From Clostridia bacterium (lineage in GTDB: Bacteria; Bacillota; Clostridia; Oscillospirales; CAG-272), in NCBI GenBank assembly GCA_017472305.1, contig JAFUQP010000020.1:114697-178696 (forward strand): a stretch of 64,000 nucleotides of DNA, written 5' to 3'. This document shows, piece by piece, positions 34,467-42,625 of this stretch; position 1 is the stretch's first letter, and each line of letters begins with the position of its first letter. Made by a program: the position numbers and the translations under genes. The notes under the pieces were generated by a model. That model searched no databases. It saw nothing but the letters and a program-made list of their open reading frames with translations, and was not told the origin of the DNA.

Positions 34467-36473
34467 TTATTCGGCAGCTATATAATCACAGTAAACGTTG
34501 TCAAGAGAAATGCTGTCGCCGCTAGCTACGTAAAGAAGCGTACGCTCATACGAGCTAGAATTTGTCTTGGGGTGAGTGAAGTTTACGTTACCAAGTGAAA
34601 TTCCGTTCACAGTCAATGCAAAGGCATCACTACCACTATTAAAGTCATATTCTATTCTAACATTATACCAAGTATTCTTTGCCAAATAAATATTGCTGCT
34701 ACCAATCCTAATGAAACCGTCAGAACTGTTGATAGTCAGTCCTTTTCTCGCAGTTCCGTGGTCTATGTAAAGTATAGCGTTTCCAGAGCCGGATTGTGTC
34801 CAGTTATTAAATTTGATATCCATTTCAAGGACATACTTTGCACCTTCTGTATAAGAATTGGCTGTAACCCAACGGAGATAAGAACCATCCCTTGCAGAGG
34901 TAACGGTCGCGGTGCCATCGTCGTTGATTATAGCACTTGCAATACCACCATTGCTATTTTCCGTCTTCATTACTGTTGAGCAGTCGAAGTTAACATCATT
35001 AACGTTCGCACCTTGTCCGCGCGCATAATCACCATTTGGAAGGAATCCGATTACAAGGTTGTCAAGTTCAACGGAAATATTATTTACATTGGGAACGTAA
35101 ACGTTAACCCTAGTATTAGTCCAGCTTCTAGTTTGGGTGTTAACTATTTTAACATCATCGTATTCAATACCGTTTACCATAATCTTGGTAAGAACATTAT
35201 TCGCCTTTGCGGTAGCGAGTTCATACTCCATTGAGAAGTTATACCAAGTATTTGCTTCGAAGCTCGGCATTCCCGCTATTGCGGTATAAGTATATCCATC
35301 GGTGCTATTACCTGCCCTAGTAACAGGAACGAACTTGCCGTCCTGCACCTGAAGATAGAATTCAGCACCCAGCTTGTTGGCACAGAACTCGAAGAATCTC
35401 CATACCGTACCCTCGGGCATCTCGGAAAGCTTAAATTCAAACTCGAAGAATGCGATTGAGTTAATAAGAGTAGCACTATGTGCAATAACGTTGGCGTATC
35501 TTTCGTTTGTAGTCGTGGTTGTAGCAATCTTGAGTACACCGTCTTCTATGATAGCCGTTGCGCCTGCATCAGCTACATCCATAGCGGGGGCACTACCGCT
35601 GGAATAATCTTTTTTAGTACCAAGAATAGCATCGTTGTTGAAGAACTTGCCGCTACCCGCCTCAAAGCCTCTTGTAGGTTCAGCTTTTACGCTACCGTTG
35701 ATAGTATAATTTGAATTGTTAGCTACGAACACGGGAGTGCCTTCGACGATTTCATAGTCGTCGCCGACGGAAAGAGGAGTTACGATAAAGCCGCCTGCGT
35801 TGCCTGTAAGGGTGACGGTTGTTCCCTTGGGAACTATGCCCTTTGTAAGACCGGATACAGTGCCGCCCTCGATAGTTGCGAACGCATAATCAGAGGGAGC
35901 GAAGCCTGCGCCGTAGTTTTCAAGCACCTTCTGTACGGTATCGCCGGTTTCGAGCATAAGCGAGTAGAGCTTCTTCTGCTCTGCACTATTTACACTGTCA
36001 AACATAAACTGTCTTTCGTAGAGATACTCAAGTACCGAGTAGGAGAGAGAGGCGCTCTCTGCAGCCTTGGTGTTGTCTGCGTTATAAACTACTGCCTTAG
36101 CGGTTACGGTGGTAGCCATATTCTTGAGAGGAATACCGGGGGTGTAGTATACGGGAAGCTTACCGAAGTCCTCCTCGCCTACTACAACGTTATAGTCCGT
36201 GGTTTCAAAGTCGGATACGGTGAAGGCTTCGATTGATTCGTCAACGGGGTTGAATGCCGAGCCCTCGATTACTACGTACTGACCGTCTGCAAGACCTGTA
36301 CTCTTAACGGCGTACATTATCGAGATAGAGCCGCCGTAGGAAACGTTCTGCGCTACTATCTCAACTGCGGGCTCCTCGCCCTCTGCCATAGTGCCGATAC
36401 CGAACGCTGCGCCGATTACGAGGGCGAGGGTAAGGACAAGCACTAGAATTTTAGAAAATTTGGTGTTTTTCAT
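34467..36473 (-). CDS. Secreted LamG-like protein, cassette 1
   Basis: The protein is 668 residues with a Sec signal peptide (1-30, cleavage near TMA/EGEE). It has no lipobox, LPXTG or C-terminal anchor. An N-terminal domain (about 35-150) contains YSVLEYLYERQ, a motif shared with its paralogue at 49524-51587. A second region (about 170-260) includes SYTINGSVK-like beta strands. Two concanavalin/LamG-like modules follow (about 275-480 and 490-665), each ending in LDN-(V/L)-Y/V strands. A carbohydrate-binding or adhesive role is likely from the fold, but the ligand is unknown. It is 62 bases downstream of the 44-aa peptide gene and probably co-transcribed with it. Confidence 0.8.
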   Translation of the reverse strand: MKNTKFSKILVLVLTLALVIGAAFGIGTMAEGEEPAVEIVAQNVSYGGSISIMYAVKSTGLADGQYVVIEGSAFNPVDESIEAFTVSDFETTDYNVVVGEEDFGKLPVYYTPGIPLKNMATTVTAKAVVYNADNTKAAESASLSYSVLEYLYERQFMFDSVNSAEQKKLYSLMLETGDTVQKVLENYGAGFAPSDYAFATIEGGTVSGLTKGIVPKGTTVTLTGNAGGFIVTPLSVGDDYEIVEGTPVFVANNSNYTINGSVKAEPTRGFEAGSGKFFNNDAILGTKKDYSSGSAPAMDVADAGATAIIEDGVLKIATTTTTNERYANVIAHSATLINSIAFFEFEFKLSEMPEGTVWRFFEFCANKLGAEFYLQVQDGKFVPVTRAGNSTDGYTYTAIAGMPSFEANTWYNFSMEYELATAKANNVLTKIMVNGIEYDDVKIVNTQTRSWTNTRVNVYVPNVNNISVELDNLVIGFLPNGDYARGQGANVNDVNFDCSTVMKTENSNGGIASAIINDDGTATVTSARDGSYLRWVTANSYTEGAKYVLEMDIKFNNWTQSGSGNAILYIDHGTARKGLTINSSDGFIRIGSSNIYLAKNTWYNVRIEYDFNSGSDAFALTVNGISLGNVNFTHPKTNSSSYERTLLYVASGDSISLDNVYCDYIAAE

Positions 36474-36535
36474 AACAGTTCCTTTCTGTTTTTGTTTTTT
36501 GTTTTGGATTTTGCTCGTTACGTGAGGTTACGCGA

Positions 36536-36670
36536 TTACACCCATCCTGAGGGGTCTACGTTTCCTCCACCGCCGATGTCATCAGCTCCGGTCGGTGTTG
36601 AGGTGGCTATGAGGTCGTTAGCCTGAAAAATCACCGCCTCGATTTTTGCGGGCTCATACTTCTTTTTCAC
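36536..36670 (-). CDS. 44-residue Trp-tail peptide, cassette 1
   Basis: A GTG-started frame with a good AAAGGAG ribosome-binding site. It begins (M)KKKYEPAKIEAVIFQ, continues NDLIATSTP, and ends GGGGNVDPSGWV. It aligns over its whole length with the 44-aa product at 51660-51794 (xVxFxxxDxIATSxP in the middle). Its last 12 residues match the C-terminus of the giant lipoprotein of the same cassette (GKGGNADEDGWL). There is no signal peptide in the normal sense: the N-terminus is basic but the hydrophobic part is only about 5 residues. It is the first gene after a promoter (36790-36819) and precedes the secreted LamG-like gene. Its function is unknown. Confidence 0.8.
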   Translation of the reverse strand: MKKKYEPAKIEAVIFQANDLIATSTPTGADDIGGGGNVDPSGWV

Positions 36671-36694
36671 CCTCTTTTCTCCTTTCCTTCGACG

Positions 36695-36719
36695 CACTTT
36701 GTGGGCTTTGCACAAAGTG
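36695..36719 (-). other. Leader hairpin of the cassette 1 peptide mRNA
   Basis: A perfect 9-bp inverted repeat CACTTTGTG/CACAAAGTG with a 7-base loop ends about 24 bases upstream of the GTG start, just before the ribosome-binding site. The cassette 2 peptide gene has a different hairpin at the same place. Confidence 0.6.
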
Positions 36720-36789
36720 GACGAATGTGTTTTGTACTATTTGACAGTTTGTTTTGATTTTAACCGAGAAAATACCCGATTGTACCTTA

Positions 36790-36819
36790 ATTATACATTA
36801 TTTGTAGGAAAAAAGTAAA
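36790..36819 (-). promoter_or_regulatory. Promoter of cassette 1
   Basis: Minus-strand TTTACT, an 18-base spacer and TATAAT, giving a leader of roughly 110 bases before the peptide start. A second TACAAT follows 5 bases downstream of the first -10. The rest of the gene-free stretch 36820-37213 is AT-rich. It holds a 15-bp palindrome (37071-37085), a run of AGTGA-like repeats (37150-37185) and a CTCGCCC/GGGCGAG hairpin (37188-37206). Confidence 0.6.
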
Positions 36820-37070
36820 TACATTATTTCACTGTCTTTTGGATTTTCGGGTGGATTATTTAACTGTTTTTGGTATTTGGAAAACAAAAAAAGGCAGATA
36901 TTGGTTTTTGGCGCCATTTTTGCACCTTTGACCAAAATCTACCTTATTATTAAATTGTTTTCAGCCGTTTTGTCTATTTCAGAGGCTCTGCTTCCACAAT
37001 TTTGAATTGGTTATTTTTTTCTATTTGTTCTCCGGAGGGCGAACCCTCTTATATATAGAAGTTACCTTTT

Positions 37071-37085
37071 TGACAACGGTTGTCA
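37071..37085. promoter_or_regulatory. 15-bp palindrome, possible operator
   Basis: TGACAAC-G-GTTGTCA is a perfect inverted repeat with a 1-base centre. It lies in the intergenic region between cassette 1 and the sugar-isomerase-like gene. It looks like a dimeric repressor site, but no regulator gene is adjacent and its distance from the cassette 1 promoter is about 250 bases. Confidence 0.35.
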
Positions 37086-37213
37086 TTCTGCCTTCGGAAG
37101 CAACTTTAACGAATTTGACAGAATATTTGTCTTACACGGCGTTGGAAGGCTTGGGAGTGATAAGTGATGAGTGAGGAGTGAGGAGTTCTCGCCCGCAAGG
37201 GGCGAGGGAAGGC

Positions 37214-38074
37214 TTATACCTTCATTTTCTCTATCTTCTCGGCGAAATAGCGAGCGGTTTCACACATAAAGCGATAGGCTATCGGAAGCGCGTCGATGGG
37301 ATAGTTCTTGACAAAGCCTTTGATTTCAAGAGTGAAATCTCCCGAATAATTGACGTCGGCGAGGGCGCGGGCGATTGCTTCAAAGTTCAACTTCGAGGTT
37401 CCCGGAACGGTGTGCAGGTCCTCGACGTAATCAACGTCGTGCGCGTGGATTGCGCCAATTCGGCTGCCGAGCGCTCTGATAACGTTCTCGGGCTCCTTTC
37501 CCGAGAGGGCGCAATGGCCTGTATCGAGGCAGGCGGTGAATACGTCGGGCTGACCGAGGGTGTCGAGATAACGGACAAACTCCTCGGGAGTTGAGCAAAC
37601 GGAGCCCTCTATTCTCTTGGTTACGGGGTGGGTGTTCCACATATTTTCTATGGCGATTTTAATTCCCGAGTCACGCGCCACCTGTGCGAGAGAGGAATAA
37701 AACTCCATATTCATTTCGAAGTGCTCCTCCTCGTGTCCGTAGTGACGGTATTTCATTACGGGGTGAATTATGATATTCTTCGCACCGAGAGCTGCCGCGA
37801 AGCGTATGAACTCGGGCATATGTGGAACGTGATGCTCCATAAAGTAATCGTAAACCGCGAAGGGGGCGTGCGCCTGGTTAAAGGCAACTCCGCGCGAGGC
37901 GGCATAATCTTTCAGCTTCTTTGCATAAGCGAGCGCATCCTTACCTATCGCGTATGAAAAATCAGGCATTACGGTATGGTCGAGCGCGGGGAAGCCAGCG
38001 TCTATAAGAAGCTCTATTCCACGTTCAAGTCCAACCTTGTCGGTTGCTACCGAGGTATTGACAGAATACAACAT
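37214..38074 (-). CDS. Sugar phosphate isomerase/epimerase-like TIM-barrel protein
   Basis: The protein is 286 residues from the ATG at 38074, preceded by GGTGG; the frame's earlier ATG at 38143 lies upstream of the promoter. It is a xylose-isomerase-like TIM barrel (AP-endonuclease 2 family). FNQAHAPF, NIIIHPVMKY, IKIAIENM, ACLDTGHCALSG, IHAHDVD and LEIKGF supply the Glu/His/Asp metal ligands. These are typical of sugar epimerases and related aldose-ketose isomerases. The substrate is unknown. It has its own promoter and is divergent from the transporter gene. Confidence 0.85.
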   Translation of the reverse strand: MLYSVNTSVATDKVGLERGIELLIDAGFPALDHTVMPDFSYAIGKDALAYAKKLKDYAASRGVAFNQAHAPFAVYDYFMEHHVPHMPEFIRFAAALGAKNIIIHPVMKYRHYGHEEEHFEMNMEFYSSLAQVARDSGIKIAIENMWNTHPVTKRIEGSVCSTPEEFVRYLDTLGQPDVFTACLDTGHCALSGKEPENVIRALGSRIGAIHAHDVDYVEDLHTVPGTSKLNFEAIARALADVNYSGDFTLEIKGFVKNYPIDALPIAYRFMCETARYFAEKIEKMKV

Positions 38075-38111
38075 TTTATTTACCACCGTTTTCTTTATAT
38101 TTAACAAGAGA

Positions 38112-38140
38112 ATTATAACACCGCAAAAATATTTTGTCAA
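38112..38140 (-). promoter_or_regulatory. Consensus promoter for the sugar isomerase-like gene
   Basis: Minus-strand TTGACA, a 17-base spacer and TATAAT, about 37 bases upstream of the ATG. Confidence 0.85.
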
Positions 38141-38158
38141 CAAATTTCGGGGAAAGTA

Positions 38159-38187
38159 TTGATTTTCTTACAGAAAATGTTTATAAT
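38159..38187 (+). promoter_or_regulatory. Promoter for the transporter gene
   Basis: TTGATT, a 17-base spacer and TATAAT, about 33 bases before the ATG at 38221. It is back to back with the minus-strand promoter, only 18 bases away. Confidence 0.75.
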
Positions 38188-38220
38188 GTAGCGCGGAGAA
38201 GTCGGGAAAGGAGATTCAGA

Positions 38221-39324
38221 ATGGAACGTATTCTAAAATTCGTGAAGGGTAACGCCGTGGTGCTTATTGCCGCTTTATGCGCCCTTATCACCTCGTTTAT
38301 CGTACCGCCTGACGCGGAATACCTCGGGTACTTTGATTTCAAAACACTGACGTGTCTGTTCTGCGTTCTTGCAGTGGTATGCGCGCTTCGTAACGTACGC
38401 TTCTTCTACACTCTCGCGAAGGCTATCGTCAGAAAATTCAAAACGGCGAAGATGGCAATTCTCGCGCTCGTCTACATAACCTTTATCGGCTCTATGCTGA
38501 TTGCCAACGATATGGCTCTCTTAACCTTCCTGCCGCTCGGCTACTTCGTCCTGCATACGACGGGGAAGGAAAAGTATATGGCATTCACCTTTATTATGCA
38601 GAACATTGCTGCAAATCTCGGCGGTATGCTGACCCCCTTCGGAAATCCGCAGAACCTCTATCTTTACTCAAAATTCAACATTCCCGACCTCGAATTTATA
38701 TCGATAATGCTCCCGCCATTTATCATTTCCGTTACTCTGATTACTCTGTGCTGCCTCGTTTTCGTTAAGAGTGAGGAGCTTGAAATTTCCGAGCGCGCGG
38801 CGGCTTTGCCTATTCCGCGAGTGGTTATTTACCTACTTTTGTTTGCATTTTCCATACTAATCGTCTTTAGAGGCATTCCATATTGGTGGGGACTGATTGT
38901 TATTCCGATAGCACTTTTGATACTCGACAGGCAGGCGCTGTTGCAGGTTGATTACGGGCTTCTTTTAACCTTTGTGTTCTTCTTCATCTTCTCGGGAAAC
39001 ATGGCGAGAATACCCGCCGTATCGGAGTTCTTCTCATCGCTTCTCGAGATTGACACGCTCGTATTCTCGGCGCTATCCTGCCAGTTTATAAGCAACGTCC
39101 CCTCGGCAATTCTGCTCTCGCAATTCACGGACAACTACCGTGAGCTTCTGCTCGGTGTGAATATAGGCGGCGTTGGCTCTATGATTGCATCTCTTGCGAG
39201 CCTTATCACCTTCAAGGAATACTCAAAGCAGGACCCCGGGCACACGCTTCGTTATATTCTCAAATTCTCAGCTTATAACTTTGCATTTCTCGGTATTCTT
39301 ATTGTATTCTGTATTCTCATTTAA
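38221..39324 (+). CDS. Anion permease, ion transporter (IT) superfamily, CitMHS/ArsB-like
   Basis: The protein is 367 residues from the ATG at 38221, with AAAGGAG upstream. About ten membrane segments are visible. The region NIAANLGGMLTPFGNPQNLY matches the conserved Ser/Thr-Pro-x-Gly-Asn-Pro hairpin of the DASS/IT fold, and a second hairpin-like repeat is near CQFISNVPSAILLS. Members carry dicarboxylates, citrate or arsenite. The substrate is not deducible, and no ars genes are near. It ends at a shared terminator. Confidence 0.85.
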   Translation: MERILKFVKGNAVVLIAALCALITSFIVPPDAEYLGYFDFKTLTCLFCVLAVVCALRNVRFFYTLAKAIVRKFKTAKMAILALVYITFIGSMLIANDMALLTFLPLGYFVLHTTGKEKYMAFTFIMQNIAANLGGMLTPFGNPQNLYLYSKFNIPDLEFISIMLPPFIISVTLITLCCLVFVKSEELEISERAAALPIPRVVIYLLLFAFSILIVFRGIPYWWGLIVIPIALLILDRQALLQVDYGLLLTFVFFFIFSGNMARIPAVSEFFSSLLEIDTLVFSALSCQFISNVPSAILLSQFTDNYRELLLGVNIGGVGSMIASLASLITFKEYSKQDPGHTLRYILKFSAYNFAFLGILIVFCILI

Positions 39325-39380
39325 AGAAAAGTGTGACAGGATTTTCAAATAACAGAGATGCCGTTCTCCGTTTATTCAAA

Positions 39381-39420
39381 ATCACGGGCCTCCGCATTTT
39401 CGGAAGCCCGTGATTTTTTT
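39381..39420. terminator. Bidirectional terminator
   Basis: ATCACGGGC..TCCG pairs with CGGA..GCCCGTGAT around a 6-base loop; a T7 run follows on the plus strand. It separates convergent genes. Confidence 0.8.
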
Positions 39421-39426
39421 ATTTAA

Positions 39427-40338
39427 TCAGAATTTCTCGGGATATACGCCTGCCTCGCGGAGCGCGCGGAAGGCTTCAACGACAGATGCCTTGTCTTCCT
39501 TGTAGGTTACGCCGTACCACTTGTCGGTGTTGTCAAGCACCTTGACGTCTGCCTTGCCCTCCTTAATGAGGTCGAATACGACAGTAGGAAGGAAGAACTC
39601 GCACTTCAGGGGGTTCTTCGCAAGATTTTCGTCAAGGAAGGAAGCAAAGCGCGCCTTGCACTCGGCTATGTAAGAGGGAGTGAAGCCCCAGAGGTTCATT
39701 GAAACGAGAGTTTCGGGGTCGAGCTCGTAATCGGTGCCGTCCTCGGTGTAGTAAATCTCGCCGCCGCGAGTGCCGATTTTCGTGCGCTCAACAATCTCGG
39801 TGAGCATCGAGTTTTCGTCAGCAGCGCATACACCGCGAGATACTGTTCCCTGCTCGGTTACGGTGTTCTTGATGCGGTATCCGACCATTGCGTAGTGGTA
39901 CTTGCCCTCGTCGTTTGTATTCTTTAAGAAGGAATAAATCTTCTCGAAGGCGTGCGCGCCGTAGTAGTCGTCTGCGTTGATTACGGCGAAGGGTGCATCA
40001 ACCGTGCCGAGGGTGCAAAGGATAGCGTGTGCAGTTCCCCAGGGCTTAACTCTGCCCTCGGGTACGGAGTAGCCCTCGGGAAGCTTATCAAGCTCTTGAT
40101 AGACGTACTTTACGTTAACGCCCTTGCCTGCAAGATGCGGGTCAACAACCTCGCGGAAGTCCTTCTCTATTTCCTTCTTGATTATGAAGGTAAAGTCGCG
40201 GAAGCCCGCCTTGATTGCGTCGTATATGGAATAATCAATTATAATGTGGCCGCAGTCGTCTACAGTGTCAATCTGCTTGAGTCCGCCGTAGCGGCTTCCC
40301 ATTCCTGCTGCCATTATCACAAGCTCGGGGTTTTTCAT
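39427..40338 (-). CDS. Sugar nucleotidyltransferase family protein
   Basis: The protein is 303 residues. An N-terminal nucleotide-binding signature, VIMAAGMGSRYGGLKQ, starts a GT-A-like NTP-transferase fold. PWGTAHAILCT and AVINADDYYG carry the expected metal-binding aspartates. These are features of UDP/dTDP-sugar pyrophosphorylase-like enzymes, which activate sugar 1-phosphates. The actual sugar is not deducible. It is a single-gene unit with an AAGGAG site and its own promoter. Confidence 0.85.
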   Translation of the reverse strand: MKNPELVIMAAGMGSRYGGLKQIDTVDDCGHIIIDYSIYDAIKAGFRDFTFIIKKEIEKDFREVVDPHLAGKGVNVKYVYQELDKLPEGYSVPEGRVKPWGTAHAILCTLGTVDAPFAVINADDYYGAHAFEKIYSFLKNTNDEGKYHYAMVGYRIKNTVTEQGTVSRGVCAADENSMLTEIVERTKIGTRGGEIYYTEDGTDYELDPETLVSMNLWGFTPSYIAECKARFASFLDENLAKNPLKCEFFLPTVVFDLIKEGKADVKVLDNTDKWYGVTYKEDKASVVEAFRALREAGVYPEKF

Positions 40339-40371
40339 AAGAATTCTCCTTAATGTTTTATCGTTACATCA

Positions 40372-40400
40372 ATTATACGACAAAGCAAAGGATTTTGCAA
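40372..40400 (-). promoter_or_regulatory. Promoter for the nucleotidyltransferase gene
   Basis: Minus-strand TTGCAA, a 17-base spacer and TATAAT, about 33 bases upstream of the ATG. Confidence 0.7.
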
Positions 40401-40491
40401 GAGAAAATCGAATAAACTTATGTAAAATAGTTTGTTTTTTCGGCGTTTTTACAAAACTTTTCATAACAACACAAGTTTTTTCGGCCGAGGC

Positions 40492-40520
40492 TTGATTTAA
40501 GGTAAAAAATAAGTTATAAT
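40492..40520 (+). promoter_or_regulatory. Promoter for the pseudouridine synthase gene
   Basis: TTGATT, a 17-base spacer and TATAAT, about 32 bases before the ATG at 40553. Confidence 0.75.
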
Positions 40521-40552
40521 ATATTGAAAGGATTTTCAGAAGGGAGAGGGCT

Positions 40553-41518
40553 ATGCGCGAGCTTATAATCGGTAAAAACGACGCAGGACAGCGACTTGAC
40601 AAGTTCATAACGAAAACGCTCGGGCTGCCTATGAGCCTTCTTTACAAGTCGATAAGACTTAAGAAAATCAAGGTTAACAGAAAGCGCGCAGAGAACAACA
40701 CGCTTCTTTGCGAGGGGGACACGGTGCAGTGCTTTCTTGCAGAGGAATTCTTCGAGAAGCGCGTGACGAAAAGCTCCTTCGAGAGCATCAAGGTACATCT
40801 CGAGGTCATCTACGAGGACGAAAACATTCTGCTTGTGAACAAGCGCCCCGGTGTTTCGGTGCATGAGGACGAGGACGGCTCGACAAGCACGCTGATAACG
40901 CACATTCAGGCATATCTCTATAACAAGGGCGAATATTCGCCCGAGGACGAGCAGAGCTTTGCCCCTTCTCTCTGCAACCGAATTGACAGGAATACCGGCG
41001 GTATAGTTATAGCGGCGAAGAACGCCGAGGCACTGCGCGTTATGAACGCAAAAATCAAGGCACGGGAGCTTGATAAGTTTTACCTTGCGGCAGTTCACGG
41101 AGTACCGAAGAAGGACTGTGACGTGCTGACGGGCTATCTCCTTAAGGACGAGAAAACGAAGACGGTGAAGGTCTTTGACAAAAATCCCCCGAGGGGCGCA
41201 AAGGAAATTAAGACGAAGTACAGAACGCTTGCCGTACGTGACAACGCGGCGCTTATCGAGGTGGAGCTGCTCACGGGCAGAACTCACCAGATACGCGCGC
41301 ACATGGCGCATATCGGGCATCCGCTTCTCGGTGACGGAAAGTACGGAATAAACCGCGAGGACAGAAAAAAGGGGTATAAATACCAGGCTCTCTACTCCTA
41401 CAAGCTACGCTTCCGTTTTAATAAAGAGGATAAAACGGCACTTGACTATCTTGACGGCAAGGAATTTTCAATTCCCAAGCGGGACATATATTTTACTGAG
41501 GAGTTCTTCAAGAGATAA
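40553..41518 (+). CDS. RluA-family 23S rRNA/tRNA pseudouridine synthase
   Basis: The protein is 321 residues. An N-terminal S4-like RNA-binding domain (about 10-75; GQRLDKFITKTLGLP) precedes the RluA catalytic domain. The catalytic aspartate is in CNRIDRNTGGIVIAAK, and the conserved TGRTHQIRAHMAHIGHPLLG motif follows. The exact RNA target among RluC/RluD-type enzymes cannot be assigned. It is a single-gene unit closed by a long perfect terminator. Confidence 0.93.
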   Translation: MRELIIGKNDAGQRLDKFITKTLGLPMSLLYKSIRLKKIKVNRKRAENNTLLCEGDTVQCFLAEEFFEKRVTKSSFESIKVHLEVIYEDENILLVNKRPGVSVHEDEDGSTSTLITHIQAYLYNKGEYSPEDEQSFAPSLCNRIDRNTGGIVIAAKNAEALRVMNAKIKARELDKFYLAAVHGVPKKDCDVLTGYLLKDEKTKTVKVFDKNPPRGAKEIKTKYRTLAVRDNAALIEVELLTGRTHQIRAHMAHIGHPLLGDGKYGINREDRKKGYKYQALYSYKLRFRFNKEDKTALDYLDGKEFSIPKRDIYFTEEFFKR

Positions 41519-41520
41519 GC

Positions 41521-41564
41521 AAGCAAATCCCCAAGCTCAGTTTGAGCTTGGGGATTTGCTTTTT
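41521..41564. terminator. Very strong terminator (19-bp perfect stem)
   Basis: The 19-base arms beginning AAGCAAATCCCC pair perfectly around a 3-base loop, with a T-run following. It starts two bases after the stop codon and also protects the convergent gene at 41608. Confidence 0.95.
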
Positions 41565-41607
41565 GGATTTCAGCTAGTTTTAAATGCAAATAAGCCGCAA
41601 ATTGTAA

Positions 41608-42063
41608 TCAATCGTTTACATTATCGGGGTCCTCAAGCGTTATGGAGAATCTTCCCGTATGCTCGCGCGCATCAAGCCTGACAGTGACCTCGCCCTCAAT
41701 CGGGACAACCCATCTGCCGTTGCCGACAATGTCAAAGCACTCTCCGTCAGCGTAGCTTGCCTCTCCGTTCTCGTCGAAAACCGCAAAGTCAAGCTCTCCT
41801 TCGTCAGTACCGAATTCGAGAAGCAGGACGGTTTTATTTCCACTTGGAGAGAAGGTCTTTTCAAGCCTTCCGTCGAGGTAACTGTAGCTTGCCGACCATT
41901 CAGCCTTGGTTTCGGTGCCTACGTAGCCGACCTTTGTCGCGGAGCTTGTGGACGGATTGAATACCGTCTTAATTATAAGCGCCGTCACGATTGCCACGGC
42001 AGCAACCGCGAGAATCGACACTATAAAAACAATTTTAGACTTTTTCGTTTTAAGTATATTCAT
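41608..42063 (-). CDS. Membrane-anchored extracytoplasmic protein of unknown function
   Basis: The protein is 151 residues from the ATG at 42063, with an AGAGG site; the GTG 3 codons upstream is less likely. A short basic N-terminus (MNILKTKKSK) and one membrane segment (about 11-35) place the remaining beta-rich domain outside the cell. The gene lies 12 bases downstream of dut and is likely co-transcribed. No family is recognised. Confidence 0.65.
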   Translation of the reverse strand: MNILKTKKSKIVFIVSILAVAAVAIVTALIIKTVFNPSTSSATKVGYVGTETKAEWSASYSYLDGRLEKTFSPSGNKTVLLLEFGTDEGELDFAVFDENGEASYADGECFDIVGNGRWVVPIEGEVTVRLDAREHTGRFSITLEDPDNVND

Positions 42064-42075
42064 GCGGCGCACCTC

Positions 42076-42513
42076 TTACTTTCTTCCCGTAGAGCCAAAG
42101 CCGCCCGCGCCTCTCTCTGTTTCGGAGAGCTCGTCTGTAAGCTCGAACTCCGCCTTAAGATAGGGGACGACAACCATCTGCGCAACTCTCTCTCCGCCTT
42201 CGACCGTGGCGGTCTTGTCCGAATGATTGTGAAGGGCTACCATCCATTCACCGCGATAGTCGGAGTCAACGACTCCTACCTTATTTGCCGGAGCAAGTCC
42301 GCGCTTTGTGGCAAGCCCGCTGCGGGCGAATATCAGTCCGCAATATCCCTCGGGAATTTCAATAGAGAGTCCGGTATGTATAAGCACGGTTTCTCCCGGA
42401 GCAACGCTTACCGTCTCGCCCCCCATATTATAGAGGTCCGCGCCCGCAGAATACTCGGTTCCGTAGGTGGGAATAATTGCTCTCTCGTCAAGCTTCTTAA
42501 TTTTCAGCTTCAT
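42076..42513 (-). CDS. dut: dUTP diphosphatase
   Basis: Dut hydrolyses dUTP to dUMP and keeps uracil out of DNA. The 145-residue protein is a normal trimeric dUTPase. Motifs are AGADLYN (I), RSGLA (II), VGVVDSDYRGEW (III), VAQMVVVP (IV) and the C-terminal arm RGAGGFGSTGRK (V). It is followed by the anchored protein gene and preceded by a 112-base gap after nrdG. Confidence 0.97.
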   Translation of the reverse strand: MKLKIKKLDERAIIPTYGTEYSAGADLYNMGGETVSVAPGETVLIHTGLSIEIPEGYCGLIFARSGLATKRGLAPANKVGVVDSDYRGEWMVALHNHSDKTATVEGGERVAQMVVVPYLKAEFELTDELSETERGAGGFGSTGRK

Positions 42514-42625
42514 AATTCTTCCTTTCGGGCTTTTGCCCTGTGTATTATCGTGTTTTTGTCTTAAAAATTATGTAAATAATTATTTACACCGTTTTTTCTT
42601 ACAATCTGTTTTCCGCCCTTTTTTC

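Noticed and set aside
36536-36670. Lasso-peptide precursor
   Set aside because: The YxxP-like start and Gly-rich tail are suggestive, but there is no Thr at the expected penultimate leader position, no B/C maturation or RRE gene nearby, and the same tail ends a 1586-residue lipoprotein.
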